From Trueperaceae bacterium (GTDB taxonomy: Bacteria > Deinococcota > Deinococci > Deinococcales > Trueperaceae): a stretch of 35,806 bases of DNA. Position 1 is the first letter of the stretch, and each line of letters opens with the position of its first letter. The position numbers and the translations under genes are program-made. Positions 15,597 to 24,372 of this stretch are shown one piece after another. The notes beneath the pieces are model-generated. The model had not been told where the DNA came from, did not search any database, and saw only the letters and a program-made list of their open reading frames with translations. Location of the stretch: positions 1 to 35,806 of the forward strand of contig JAABSI010000022.1 of the NCBI GenBank assembly GCA_011390455.1, in the 5' to 3' direction.

Positions 15597-17747
15597 ATGA
15601 CCTGGCCCCCGAACCCCTCCGCCCTGGTGTTGGGTTCGATCGTGACCGCCGTGGTCGCGCTGGCCGTGGCCTCGTGGCTGCAGCGCGACCGAACGCGCGG
15701 GGCGCGCAGCTTCACCTTCCTGGCGCTCACGACCGCGCTGTGGGCGCTGGCGGAGGGGGCGCAGGTCCTGGCCATCGATCCGGTCGCGCGCCTGACCTGG
15801 ATGCAGCTTCGGGTCCTCGCGGTCGCGACGCTCCCGGTCGCCTTCCTGGTCTTCGCGAACGACGACACCCGGCTCGTCGCCCGCCTCGATCGCCATGCCG
15901 TCGCGTTGCTCTTGGTCGTCCCCGCGGTCACGGTCGCCCTCGCCTGGACCTTCCCGCTGCAGGACCTGCTCTGGCGGGGGGTCGAGGCCGTCGGCGCGCG
16001 GTTCGAGCCGCGTCCCGGACCGTGGTGGTGGGCGCACGTCGCGTACGGGTACGCGGTGGCCGCCGCCGGCATCGTCGTCCTCGCGCGCGGGCGCGCGACG
16101 GTTCGGCGAACGGCTCGACCGCCGACGCAGAGGGCGCTCGCCGGGGCCGCCGCGGTCGGCATCCTCCACGGGGTGTGGGTCGCCGTGGGGCCGCCCGGCT
16201 TGGTGGACCCGACGCCGTTCGCCGCGGCCCTCGCGATCGCCGCCGTCGCGCGCGACCTGCTCACGCATCGCGTGCGCGACGTGGTGCCGATGGCGCGCGA
16301 GTTGATGATCCTGCGTTCGCCCGATCCGGTGCTCGTGCTCGACCCGGGGCGCCGCGTCCTGCAGGCCAACGTCGCCGCCGCCGAGATGCTCGACGTCGGT
16401 GGGCCCGCCGAGCTCGTCGGCCGCGATGCGGACGAGGTGCTCCGGGACCAGCCCGACCTGCGCCGCGCCGTCGAGGTCGGTGCGGCGGTCGAACTGGAGA
16501 TCGCTTGGCCGCGCCACCAGCTCGACCGCCACTACCGCGTGCGCACCACGCCGGTGCCCGATCGCCGGGGGCGCCGCAGCGGCCAGCTGCTCTACCTCCA
16601 GGACGTCGCGCGCGAGGTGCTCGTCGACCGGGAGCGGCGCGCGGCCGAGCGCGGCCTCGACGAGCAGCGTCGGGCCACGGCGGTCCTGCTGGACGCGGTG
16701 GGGGACCTGGTCGGGGGGCGCGCGCCGGAGGTCCTGCTCGAGGATCTCCTGCGCCGCGCCACCGAGGCTACCGCGACCGCCGACGGGGCGCTCTTCCGGG
16801 TCGCTCGGGACGGTCGCGCCCTGGAGCGGTGGCGCGCGGTCGGTCGCCTCGCCGCCGACCCCGACGGGCCGACGACGCTCGGCGAGGACCTCGCGGGGCG
16901 CGCTTGGCGCGATCGGACGCCCGTCTCGGTGCCGGACTACCCGACGTGGCCGGATCGGGCCCGCGGTCCGCTCGCGGGCTGGGTGCGGGCGGCGCTGGCG
17001 GCGCCGTTGTTCGACGGTCACGACGTCCACGGGGTGCTCCTGCTCGTGCGCCCCCGCACCGACCGGCGGTCCTTCTCGGGGGGCGAGCAGGCCGTGGTGG
17101 TCGGGCTCGCCCGTCTGGGCGCCCTCGCGGTCGCTCGCCAGCACCGGTCCGATGAGATCGACGAGCTCCGGCGTGAGGTCGCCACCCTCGCCGCGCCGGT
17201 GGCGGGCCGGGAGCGCCCGTCGCCGCCCGCGCGCACCGCCGCGGCGCCGGCCTGGCGCTTCGAGGAGGTGGACCTCGCCGGCGTCGTCCGGAGCGCCGCG
17301 CGGATCGCCGAGGGCCGCGCCGAGCGTCGTCCGGGCGTCGACCTGGTCTTCGACCTCCCGTCCGACCTCCCGCCGGTGGTCGGCGACCGCGAGCGCCTGC
17401 TGCGGGTCGCGACCCACCTGATCGCTCGGGCGCTCGCGACCACCCACGTCGGCTGCGTCGTGCTGAGCCTCGGCCGCGACCACGACCGCGAGGTGGGCGA
17501 CGCGCTCGTCCTGCGCGTCCGCGACACGGGCGAACCCGGCGATGCCGCGACGCTCGCTCGGGCCTTCGAGCCGCCGCAGTCGGGCGGGTCCGCCGTGCTC
17601 CATGCCTGCGCGGGCGTCCTCCGACGGCACGGGGGCCGCCTCTGGTCGAACGCCTCCCCGCGCGGCGGTGCGACCGTCGCGATCGTCGTGCCGCTCGTCG
17701 TGGCGGCGACGGCGCCTGCCGCTCCCTCCGCGCGCGACGGCTGGTAA
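15597..17747 (+). CDS. 7TM-PAS-GAF sensor with degenerate, probably inactive histidine-kinase ATPase domain
   Basis: 716 residues, starting at the ATG after GGAG. Residues 1-225 are a seven-helix membrane domain of the histidine-kinase N-terminal (7TM) type; about 238-340 is PAS; about 360-515 is GAF; about 555-703 aligns with the ATPase domain of the next gene's kinase. There is no HisKA segment and no phospho-accepting SHELRTP. In the ATPase region the N-box (INLISNAVKF in the paralogue) is THLIARALATT, losing both Asn; G1 DTGVGI is DTGEPG; the G2 GTGLGL is GGSAVL. Still the frame is open and shared passages such as EVGDALVLRVRDTG are well kept, so it is a maintained pseudokinase rather than a decaying gene. 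It probably senses the same kind of signal as its neighbour and modulates it, perhaps by forming mixed dimers; that is inference. Confidence 0.88.
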   Translation: MTWPPNPSALVLGSIVTAVVALAVASWLQRDRTRGARSFTFLALTTALWALAEGAQVLAIDPVARLTWMQLRVLAVATLPVAFLVFANDDTRLVARLDRHAVALLLVVPAVTVALAWTFPLQDLLWRGVEAVGARFEPRPGPWWWAHVAYGYAVAAAGIVVLARGRATVRRTARPPTQRALAGAAAVGILHGVWVAVGPPGLVDPTPFAAALAIAAVARDLLTHRVRDVVPMARELMILRSPDPVLVLDPGRRVLQANVAAAEMLDVGGPAELVGRDADEVLRDQPDLRRAVEVGAAVELEIAWPRHQLDRHYRVRTTPVPDRRGRRSGQLLYLQDVAREVLVDRERRAAERGLDEQRRATAVLLDAVGDLVGGRAPEVLLEDLLRRATEATATADGALFRVARDGRALERWRAVGRLAADPDGPTTLGEDLAGRAWRDRTPVSVPDYPTWPDRARGPLAGWVRAALAAPLFDGHDVHGVLLLVRPRTDRRSFSGGEQAVVVGLARLGALAVARQHRSDEIDELRREVATLAAPVAGRERPSPPARTAAAPAWRFEEVDLAGVVRSAARIAEGRAERRPGVDLVFDLPSDLPPVVGDRERLLRVATHLIARALATTHVGCVVLSLGRDHDREVGDALVLRVRDTGEPGDAATLARAFEPPQSGGSAVLHACAGVLRRHGGRLWSNASPRGGATVAIVVPLVVAATAPAAPSARDGW

Positions 17748-17759
17748 GGTAGCGCCATC
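17739..17759 (+). promoter_or_regulatory. Extended -10 promoter, copy 2, overlapping the upstream stop codon
   Basis: TGGTAAGGT at 17742-17750 repeats the box before the first paralogue. The TAA stop of the pseudokinase gene (17745-17747) forms the first three bases of the -10 hexamer TAAGGT (17745-17750), so the promoter is fused to the end of the preceding gene. Confidence 0.6.
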
Positions 17760-17827
17760 CAAAACGCGGCGCCCGCGCGCGTCCCAGACGATGCACGAGC
17801 GTGCCCCACGCCGACCGGAGCGCCCCC

Positions 17828-20800
17828 ATGACCTGGCCCCCGAACCCCTACGTCCTCGCGCTCTGGATCATCGCCGCAAGCTTGGTCGCGCTCGCCCTGG
17901 TCGCGTGGGGCAAGCGCGGGAACACCCGGGGCGCGCGCAGCTTCACCTTCTTCACCCTCGCCGGCGCCATGTGGGCCGTGGCCGAGGGGATGGAGGCGGC
18001 GGTCCTCGACCCGGCCCTGCAACTCACCTGGTTGCAGCTCAAGTACCTGGGCATCGCCGCGCTCCCGGTCGGGTTCCTCGTGTTCGCGAACGACTACACC
18101 CGCCAGACCGCGTGGCTCAACCGCTTCGTCGTGACCCTGCTCTTGGTGGTGCCCGTCGTCACCGTCGCCCTGGCATGGACGTACCCGCTCCAGGACGTGC
18201 TGTGGCGGTCGGTGACGGCGGTCGACGGGGCGCTCGTCGTCGTCCGCGGCCCCTGGTTCTGGGTGCACACCGCCACCAGCTACCTGTGGCTCGCGATCGG
18301 CTCGTTCTACCTGCTGCGCGGCTACGTGGGGACCCCGAGGGGCTACCGCGCGCAGGTGACGTGGGTGCTCGTGGCGGTCGCGGTGCCGTGGGTCGCGAAC
18401 CTGGTGTTCGTCTTCACGAACCTCGACCTGCCGATCGACCCGACGCCGTTGACCTTCGCGGTCAGCGCGTGGGCGTTCGCGCAGAGCCTGCTGTCGCACC
18501 GCCTGCTCGACATCGTGCCGGTCGCGCGCGAGACCGTCATGCGCCACCTCGGCGACCCGGTCCTGGTGCTCGATCCGCGCCAGCGCGTGCTGCAGGTGAA
18601 CCCGTCGGCGGCGACGCTGCTCGGCCTCGAGCGTCCGGACGACGCCATCGGTCGGACCGCCAGCGAGCTGTTCCACGATCAGCGCGACCTGGTGCGCGCG
18701 CTCGGGGACGACGCCTTCGTCGAGCACGACCTCACGTGGACGCGCGCCGAGGTCGAGCGCTACCTGCGCGCGCAGGTCACGCCGCTGCGGGACGCCCGCG
18801 GGCGCCACACCGGCCATCTGGTGCGCTTGCAGGACATCGGCCGGCAGGTGCTCGCCGAGCGCACGCTGCGCGAGAGCGAACGGCGGCGGGCCGAGCAGGA
18901 GTCGTACCTGACGGCGCTCCAGGAGGTCACCAACGGCCTCGCCGCCCGCCGACCGGTGGGGGAGTTGCTCGAGGTGGTGCTGCGCCGGGCGGCCGAGGCG
19001 CTCGACACGCCGCACGGCTTCGTGCACCTCGTGGCCGGGGGCGGCGCCGTGCTGGAGCGCCACCGCGCGGTGGGGCGCTTCGAGTCCATGCCCGACCTGC
19101 TCTTCCGACCGGGCGAGGGGCTCTCGGGGCGCGCCTGGAAGGACCGCCGACCGTTCACCGTGCCCGACTACGCGCGCTGGACCGGCAAGCTCCGCGGCGT
19201 CGATCTCGACTGGGCGCGGGCGGCGATCGCGGTCCCGCTCGCCGGGCGCGACGAGGTGCTCGGGGTGTTGGCGCTCGTGCGCCCGCGCGAGGATCGGCGA
19301 CCCTTCTCGGGCGCCGAAGAGGCGCTGCTCGTGAGCTTCGCGCGGCTCGGGACGATCGCGCTCGAGAACGTGCGGCTGATCGAGGAGATCGAGGCGCGGC
19401 GGCGCGAGAGCGACCAGCTCGCGCGCATCGGGACCGCCATGCAGGAGCCGACGTCGCTGCAGGAGCGCATGGACCTGCTGCTGAACGCGATCCAGGAGGT
19501 CGTGGGGTTCGAGCGGGCGGTGGTCTGGCTCCCGACCGAGGACGGCGGGGCGCTGCGCACCTCCAGCTGGATCGGGTTCGACGCCGACCTGGGGCGCACG
19601 CCGGTCCACGAGGTCCGGCTCGACGGCAGCGTGCCGCTCCTGGAGCAGGCCTTCCGCACCGGTGAGGAACACGTGCTCGACCAGGACCTGCCGGTCCCGG
19701 ACCGCTGGCGCGCCCGGGGCGAGGCGGCCGTTTCGCGGCTCCTGCGCTCGCGCGCCCCGGCGGTGCTGCCGCTCGTCTCGCGCGGGCGCACCGTCGGCGT
19801 GCTCGCGGTCGACAACCCGTACAGCCGCAAGCCGTTGGCCGACAAGCTGCCGGCGCTGCGCCGCTTCGCGACGAGCGCCGCGGTCGCGATCGACTCGGCC
19901 CAGCTGTACGAGGACGTGCAGCGCGAGCTGGTGGAGCGGCGCAGCGCGGAGGCGGAGCTGCGCCGCAGCGAGGAGCGCTACCGCACGATCCTCGACACGA
20001 TCCAGGACGCCTACTTCGAGATCGATGCCGACGGGGTGCTGAAGATGGTCAACCCGGCGTTCGTCGCCGGCGTCGGCGAGGCGTCGGCCGATCGCGTGCT
20101 CGGGCGCCCGTACCGCAACTTCGTGGAGCCGCGCGACGTCCGTCCGCTCATCCGCACCTTCGGCACGGTCGGGGCCACGGGCGCGCCCGTCCAGCGCTTC
20201 GAGTTCCGCGTCCGGCGCGCCGACGGGGGCGGTTTCGACGGCGAGATGTCGGTGGGTCCGGTGCACGACGACGATGGCGCCGTGGTCGGCTTCCGCGGAT
20301 TGGTGCGCGACGTCTCCGAGCGCAAGCACTACGAGGAGGGGCTGCGCGCGGCCAAGGAGGTCGCCGAGGCCGCCAACGCCTCCAAGAGCGCCTTCCTGGC
20401 GAACGTCTCGCACGAGCTGCGGACGCCGCTGACCTCGATCCTCGGGTTCGCGCGGCTGATCGAGCGGCGTTTCGAGGAGGTCCTGGCGCCCGAGCTCGAG
20501 GGGCATCCGGACCGCAAGGTGCAGCGCGCGGTGGGGCAGGTGCGGACGAACGCGGGCATCATCTACTCCGAGTCGCAGCGGCTGACGCACCTGATCAACG
20601 ACGTGCTCGACCTGGCGAAGATCGAGGCCGGCCGCGTCGATTGGCGCATGGCGCCGCTGTCGGTCGCCGAGGTGCTTCGGCGCGCCGCGCAGGCGACGCA
20701 GGGGCTCTTCGACCAGAAGCCCACGGTGCACCTGCTCGTGGACGCGCCCGACGACCTGCCCGACCTCGTGGGCGACCGCGATCGACTGACGCAGGTGGCC

Positions 20801-21913
20801 ATCAACCTGATCTCGAACGCGGTCAAGTTCACGCCGACCGGCGAGGTGCGTCTGGCGGTGGCGCGCGAGGTCGACCCCGAGGTCGGCGACGCCCTGGTCG
20901 TGCGCGTGCGCGACACCGGCGTGGGCATCGCCCCCGAGGACCACGCCACCGTGTTCGAGCAGTTCCGGCAGGTGGGCGATACGCTCACCGAGAAGCCGCA
21001 GGGGACCGGCCTCGGCCTGCCGATCTGCAAGCAGATCGTCGAGCACCATGCGGGCCGCATGTGGCTCGAGAGCGCGGTCGGCGCGGGCTCCACCTTCGCC
21101 TTCGCGCTGCCGCTCACGCCGCCCGAGGAGGTCGCCGAGGCGGCCGCCGCCCCGGTGGCCGCGCCCGACGCCGGCCCGAGCGAGGGCGTGCGGCGCTTCG
21201 TCGGCTCGACGGTCCAAGCGGCCGAGGCGGCGCTGCGGCGGCGCGTCGAGGCGCTGGTGCGCCGGACGCTCTCGGGCGCCGAGGGTGAGGTGGGGCCGAC
21301 CACCCGCGTGCTCGTCGTGGACGACGACCCGCAGATCCGGGCGCTGCTGCGCCAAGAGCTCGAGGAGGTGGGCCACGCGGTGGTCGAGGCGGCGGACGGC
21401 CGCGAGGCGCTCGCCGCGGTCGCCGCCCAGCGCCCCGACCTGATCGTGCTCGACGTGATGATGCCGGAGCTGACCGGCTTCGACGTCGCCGCGGTGCTCA
21501 AGGGCGATCCGGCGACGGCGAGCGTGCCGATCGTGATCCTGAGCGTGGTCCAGGACGAGGAACGCGGCGCCCGCCTGGGCGTGGCGCGCTACTTCACCAA
21601 ACCGGTCGACGTGCGCGCGCTCGTCCAGGAGGTCGCGGTGGTGCTGCGCGACGCCGCGATCGAGACCCGGATCGTGCTCGTCGACCCCGCCGAAGCCGAC
21701 CCCGAGGACCGCCGCCACGCCGAGCGGGTGCGCGCGGCGCTGCGCGAGGCCGGCTACGCCGTCGAGGAGGTGGCGAGCGTCGCCGAGGCGCTCGCGCGGC
21801 GCGGCGCCGCCCACCCCCCCGACCTGATCCTCGTCGCCGCCGACGTCGCTCGGGGGACCGAGCTGGACGGCGTGGCGCATGCGGCCGGCGTCGACGTGGT
21901 CCTCTTCCAGTGA
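17828..21913 (+). CDS. Hybrid sensor histidine kinase: 7TM-PAS-GAF-GAF-PAS-HisKA-HATPase-REC
   Basis: 1361 residues. Order: 7TM sensor (1-225), PAS (240-338), GAF (359-518), second GAF (527-698), second PAS (712-831), HisKA with NVSHELRTPLTS (phospho-accepting H862), HATPase with N-box near 989-998, G1 DTGVGI near 1030 and G2 GTGLGLPI near 1059, then a receiver (1160-1275) with DDD acidic pocket, phospho-accepting D1209 in VLDVMMPE and Lys in FTKPVD. All catalytic residues are present. The last 85 residues start like a second receiver (RIVLVDPAEADPED) but have no phospho-Asp and stop half-way. The ATG sits 4-5 nt beyond GGAG, as in the paralogue. The stop overlaps the phosphatase start by 4 nt, so the kinase and the PP2C phosphatase are translationally coupled and very likely act in one pathway. 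Confidence 0.92.
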   Translation: MTWPPNPYVLALWIIAASLVALALVAWGKRGNTRGARSFTFFTLAGAMWAVAEGMEAAVLDPALQLTWLQLKYLGIAALPVGFLVFANDYTRQTAWLNRFVVTLLLVVPVVTVALAWTYPLQDVLWRSVTAVDGALVVVRGPWFWVHTATSYLWLAIGSFYLLRGYVGTPRGYRAQVTWVLVAVAVPWVANLVFVFTNLDLPIDPTPLTFAVSAWAFAQSLLSHRLLDIVPVARETVMRHLGDPVLVLDPRQRVLQVNPSAATLLGLERPDDAIGRTASELFHDQRDLVRALGDDAFVEHDLTWTRAEVERYLRAQVTPLRDARGRHTGHLVRLQDIGRQVLAERTLRESERRRAEQESYLTALQEVTNGLAARRPVGELLEVVLRRAAEALDTPHGFVHLVAGGGAVLERHRAVGRFESMPDLLFRPGEGLSGRAWKDRRPFTVPDYARWTGKLRGVDLDWARAAIAVPLAGRDEVLGVLALVRPREDRRPFSGAEEALLVSFARLGTIALENVRLIEEIEARRRESDQLARIGTAMQEPTSLQERMDLLLNAIQEVVGFERAVVWLPTEDGGALRTSSWIGFDADLGRTPVHEVRLDGSVPLLEQAFRTGEEHVLDQDLPVPDRWRARGEAAVSRLLRSRAPAVLPLVSRGRTVGVLAVDNPYSRKPLADKLPALRRFATSAAVAIDSAQLYEDVQRELVERRSAEAELRRSEERYRTILDTIQDAYFEIDADGVLKMVNPAFVAGVGEASADRVLGRPYRNFVEPRDVRPLIRTFGTVGATGAPVQRFEFRVRRADGGGFDGEMSVGPVHDDDGAVVGFRGLVRDVSERKHYEEGLRAAKEVAEAANASKSAFLANVSHELRTPLTSILGFARLIERRFEEVLAPELEGHPDRKVQRAVGQVRTNAGIIYSESQRLTHLINDVLDLAKIEAGRVDWRMAPLSVAEVLRRAAQATQGLFDQKPTVHLLVDAPDDLPDLVGDRDRLTQVAINLISNAVKFTPTGEVRLAVAREVDPEVGDALVVRVRDTGVGIAPEDHATVFEQFRQVGDTLTEKPQGTGLGLPICKQIVEHHAGRMWLESAVGAGSTFAFALPLTPPEEVAEAAAAPVAAPDAGPSEGVRRFVGSTVQAAEAALRRRVEALVRRTLSGAEGEVGPTTRVLVVDDDPQIRALLRQELEEVGHAVVEAADGREALAAVAAQRPDLIVLDVMMPELTGFDVAAVLKGDPATASVPIVILSVVQDEERGARLGVARYFTKPVDVRALVQEVAVVLRDAAIETRIVLVDPAEADPEDRRHAERVRAALREAGYAVEEVASVAEALARRGAAHPPDLILVAADVARGTELDGVAHAAGVDVVLFQ

Positions 21914-23451
21914 GCGAAGCCGAAGCCCCGGCGCTGCGCCGGCTCCTCCCCGCCCGGCGCGCCCGCACGCTGCTCGAGGGCTTCGCCCCGCTGCTGGGGC
22001 GCATCCGGGTGCGCATGACCGATGGCGACGCCGAGGAGCTGGCGACCGGGGCCGGCCCCGATGCCGACGCCGACGCCCCCTTCGTTCTCCACGCGACCTG
22101 GGCGCTCCCCGGCGCGCCCGAGGCGCGGCTGTTCGCGGCCCCGGCCCCGGCGACGTCGCACGAGGTGGCGGTCGTGGAGCTGGTGCGACGCACCGCATTC
22201 GACGTGCTCGAGGCGGCCTTCGCGCGCCGGGCGATCGCCGCCGAGACCCTCGAGCGCTACCGCGAGATCCACCTGCTCTACCGCGTCGGCGAGGCGCTGG
22301 CGGGCACCCTCGACCCGCAGGAGGTGCCCCGGCGCGCGCTGGCCGAGGCCCGCGCGGTCCTCGCCGCCGACGGTGGCGCGGTCTGGTTGGTCGCCGAGGA
22401 CGCCGATGCCGAGGCGCCACCCGACGTCGACGCCGGCACGGTCTTCGGCGACGCGGCGGACGCGGTGCCCGCGACCCTTGAGGCGCTCGGGGAGGCGCTC
22501 AAGCCCGCCGTGCTGGGCACCGACGGCGCGTGGGGCCCCCGGGTGTGGGCGCCGCTGGTGAGCGACGGCGTGCTCCGCGGCGGCGTGCTGCTCGCGCGCG
22601 CCGCCGGCGCCGCCGACTTCGCGGCCGGCGACGCCAAGCTCCTCGCCGCCCTCGCCACCCAGGCGACCGCCTTCCTCGACGTCGCGCGCCTGCACCGGCG
22701 CGCGCTGGCGCAGGAGCGTTTGGAGCGCGAGCTGCAGCTGGCGTTCGAGGTGCAATCGCGGTTGATGCCGCGCGGCTCGGCCTCGCGCGAGGGGTGGGAG
22801 GTCGCCGCCCATTGGCGCCCGGCGCGCGAGGTGTCGGGCGACTTCTACGACGTGCTCGACGTCGGCGACGACCTCGGCCTGGTGGTGGCCGACGTCGCCG
22901 ACAAGGGGATGCCGGCGGCCCTCTTCATGGCGGTCGTGCGCAGCCTGCTGCGGGCGAGCGTCGGACCGGATCGCTCGCCGGCGGAGGCCGTGGCGCAGAC
23001 GAACCGGTGGGCCTGCCGCGACGCCTCGGACGGCACCTTCGTGACGCTCTGGTACGGCCAGTTCGGGCGCGACGGGCGCCTGCGGTACGTCAACGGCGGC
23101 CACAACCCACCGCTGTTGCTGCGCGCCGACGGCGGGCTGGAGCGCTTGGCGCGCACCGGCATCCTGGTCGGCTGGGACCCCGACGCGGCGTTCGGGGAGG
23201 CGGAGCGGTCGCTGGAGCCCGACGACCTGATCCTCGCCTACACGGACGGCGTCACCGAGGCGCTCGCCCCCGACGGTTCGGAGTACGGCGAGGAGCGCCT
23301 GCTCGCCGTGGCCACCGGCGCGCGCATCGGCGGGGCGCACGCGGTGCTCGAGGCGGTGTGCGCCGACCTCGAGCGCTTCACCGCGGGCGCGGATCCGTAC
23401 GACGACGTGACCTTGGTGGTCGTGCGGCGTGCATCCCCCGCCGCGCCCTGA
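21910..23451 (+). CDS. GAF-domain PP2C phosphatase (RsbU/SpoIIE type)
   Basis: 513 residues from the GTG that overlaps the kinase stop (GTGA). About 115-257 is a GAF domain (YREIHLLYRVGEALAGTLDP onward), followed by a short helical linker (ERLERELQLAFEVQSRLMP) and the SpoIIE/PPM phosphatase domain (about 295-510). Metal-binding Asp motifs are in place: SGDFYD near 311, VADVADKGMPAALFM near 327, DDLILAYTDGVTEA near 445 and YDDVTLVVV near 498. In partner switching, this class removes the phosphate from an STAS antagonist (RsbV), freeing it to capture its RsbW-type kinase. Both an RsbW-type and an RsbV-type gene lie downstream. Input probably comes from the coupled hybrid kinase and from the GAF domain. 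The first ~110 residues are unassigned. Confidence 0.92.
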   Translation: MSEAEAPALRRLLPARRARTLLEGFAPLLGRIRVRMTDGDAEELATGAGPDADADAPFVLHATWALPGAPEARLFAAPAPATSHEVAVVELVRRTAFDVLEAAFARRAIAAETLERYREIHLLYRVGEALAGTLDPQEVPRRALAEARAVLAADGGAVWLVAEDADAEAPPDVDAGTVFGDAADAVPATLEALGEALKPAVLGTDGAWGPRVWAPLVSDGVLRGGVLLARAAGAADFAAGDAKLLAALATQATAFLDVARLHRRALAQERLERELQLAFEVQSRLMPRGSASREGWEVAAHWRPAREVSGDFYDVLDVGDDLGLVVADVADKGMPAALFMAVVRSLLRASVGPDRSPAEAVAQTNRWACRDASDGTFVTLWYGQFGRDGRLRYVNGGHNPPLLLRADGGLERLARTGILVGWDPDAAFGEAERSLEPDDLILAYTDGVTEALAPDGSEYGEERLLAVATGARIGGAHAVLEAVCADLERFTAGADPYDDVTLVVVRRASPAAP

Positions 23452-23463
23452 CGCGCCGGACGG

Positions 23464-23469
23464 TATGCT
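23464..23469 (+). promoter_or_regulatory. Candidate internal -10 box (TATGCT)
   Basis: TATGCT fits TANNNT and lies in the 100-base gap between the phosphatase and the receiver gene, about 80 bases before the latter's ATG. It may give the receiver-RsbW-STAS-patatin genes a transcript of their own. No clear -35 is seen. Confidence 0.4.
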
Positions 23470-23551
23470 CGCGGCCACCCGCACGACGGCCGCGTCCGCG
23501 CGCGATGCCGCGTCGCCCCGCCTCGGTCGGGCGCGCCCCGGAAGGATCTCG

Positions 23552-23929
23552 ATGCCCAAGCTGCTCATCGCCGACGACGAGCCCCACATCCGCCTGCTGT
23601 TGACGCAGACGCTCGAAGCGCTGGAGGACGAGGGCGTGGAGCTGTTCGTCGAGCCCGACGGGCAGGCGGCGCTCGATCGGATCCGCAGCGAGCGCCCGGA
23701 CGTGGTGTTCCTCGACGTGATGATGCCGCGGATGAACGGCTTCGACGTCTGCGCGGCCGTCAAGGCCGATCCGGACCTCGCGCACGTCCAGGTCGTGCTG
23801 CTCACCGCCAAGGGCCAGGAGGTCGACCGCCAGAAGGGGGCCGACGCCGGCGCCGACCTCTACCTCACCAAGCCCTTCGATCCCGATCAGCTCTTCGCGA
23901 CCGCCGAGCGCCTGCTCGGCCTGGGGTGA
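23552..23929 (+). CDS. Stand-alone response-regulator receiver
   Basis: 125 residues, one CheY-like domain and no output domain. The acidic pair in IADDEPHIR, the phospho-accepting Asp in VVFLDVMMPRMNGFD (about residue 53), Thr in VVLLTAKG and Lys in YLTKPFD are all present, so it should be phosphorylatable. The ATG at 23552 follows GAAGGA. It lies between the RsbU-type phosphatase and the RsbW-type kinase, and 4 nt separate its stop from the next start, so it probably relays phosphate from the hybrid kinase to this partner-switching set, acting through protein contact rather than DNA binding. Another partner elsewhere cannot be excluded. Confidence 0.93.
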   Translation: MPKLLIADDEPHIRLLLTQTLEALEDEGVELFVEPDGQAALDRIRSERPDVVFLDVMMPRMNGFDVCAAVKADPDLAHVQVVLLTAKGQEVDRQKGADAGADLYLTKPFDPDQLFATAERLLGLG

Positions 23930-23933
23930 CGCC

Positions 23934-24356
23934 ATGCCGACCATGACGATGACGAAGCCTGCGACCGACGACCACCTGGCGCTGTTCCTGTCCTTCGTCG
24001 AGGTGATCGTCGACCGCTTCGCGCTGGCCCCCGACGTGGCGCAACGCCTGAAGCTGGTGGTCGAGGAGGCGACGACGAACGTCGTGCGCCACGCCTACGC
24101 CCTCGGCGCCGAGGGCGACCTCACGCTCGTCGCCGACGTCGACGATGCCGCGGTCGTCGTCACCCTGGAGGACGAGGGCCGGCCGTTCGCCCCCGAGGAC
24201 GCCCCACCGCCCGACCTGTCGAGCGGTTGGCACGAGCGCCAGGTGGGCGGGCTCGGCTGGCACCTGATCCGCGAGCTCGCCGACGACGTCCGCTACGCCT
24301 CGGTGGACGGCCGCAACCGTCTGACGTTGCGCATCGACCGCGCCCCGCGCGCATAG
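23934..24356 (+). CDS. RsbW-type serine kinase / anti-sigma-like HATPase
   Basis: 140 residues. A HATPase_c_2 domain of the GHKL fold: N-box EEATTNVVRHAY (N49 near the ATP-Mg site), G1-like LEDEGRPFAP (D near 81) and the GGLGWHLIRELADDVRY segment that forms the lid, typical of RsbW/SpoIIAB-like proteins. Such proteins hold a target (commonly a sigma factor) and phosphorylate the STAS antagonist. The ATG at 23934 is 4 nt after the receiver stop; upstream GGGGTG may serve as ribosome-binding site. The antagonist gene follows 16 bases later. No sigma factor gene is in the window, so the captured target is unknown. Confidence 0.9.
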   Translation: MPTMTMTKPATDDHLALFLSFVEVIVDRFALAPDVAQRLKLVVEEATTNVVRHAYALGAEGDLTLVADVDDAAVVVTLEDEGRPFAPEDAPPPDLSSGWHERQVGGLGWHLIRELADDVRYASVDGRNRLTLRIDRAPRA

Positions 24357-24372
24357 CGCCAAGGAGGACCCC

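Noticed and set aside
17018..22420. 1800-residue minus-strand open frame opposite the sensor kinases
   Set aside because: Its sequence has no recognisable domain and a His/Arg/Asp/Gly-rich composition typical of antisense to high-G+C coding DNA; the plus strand has full kinase domains.
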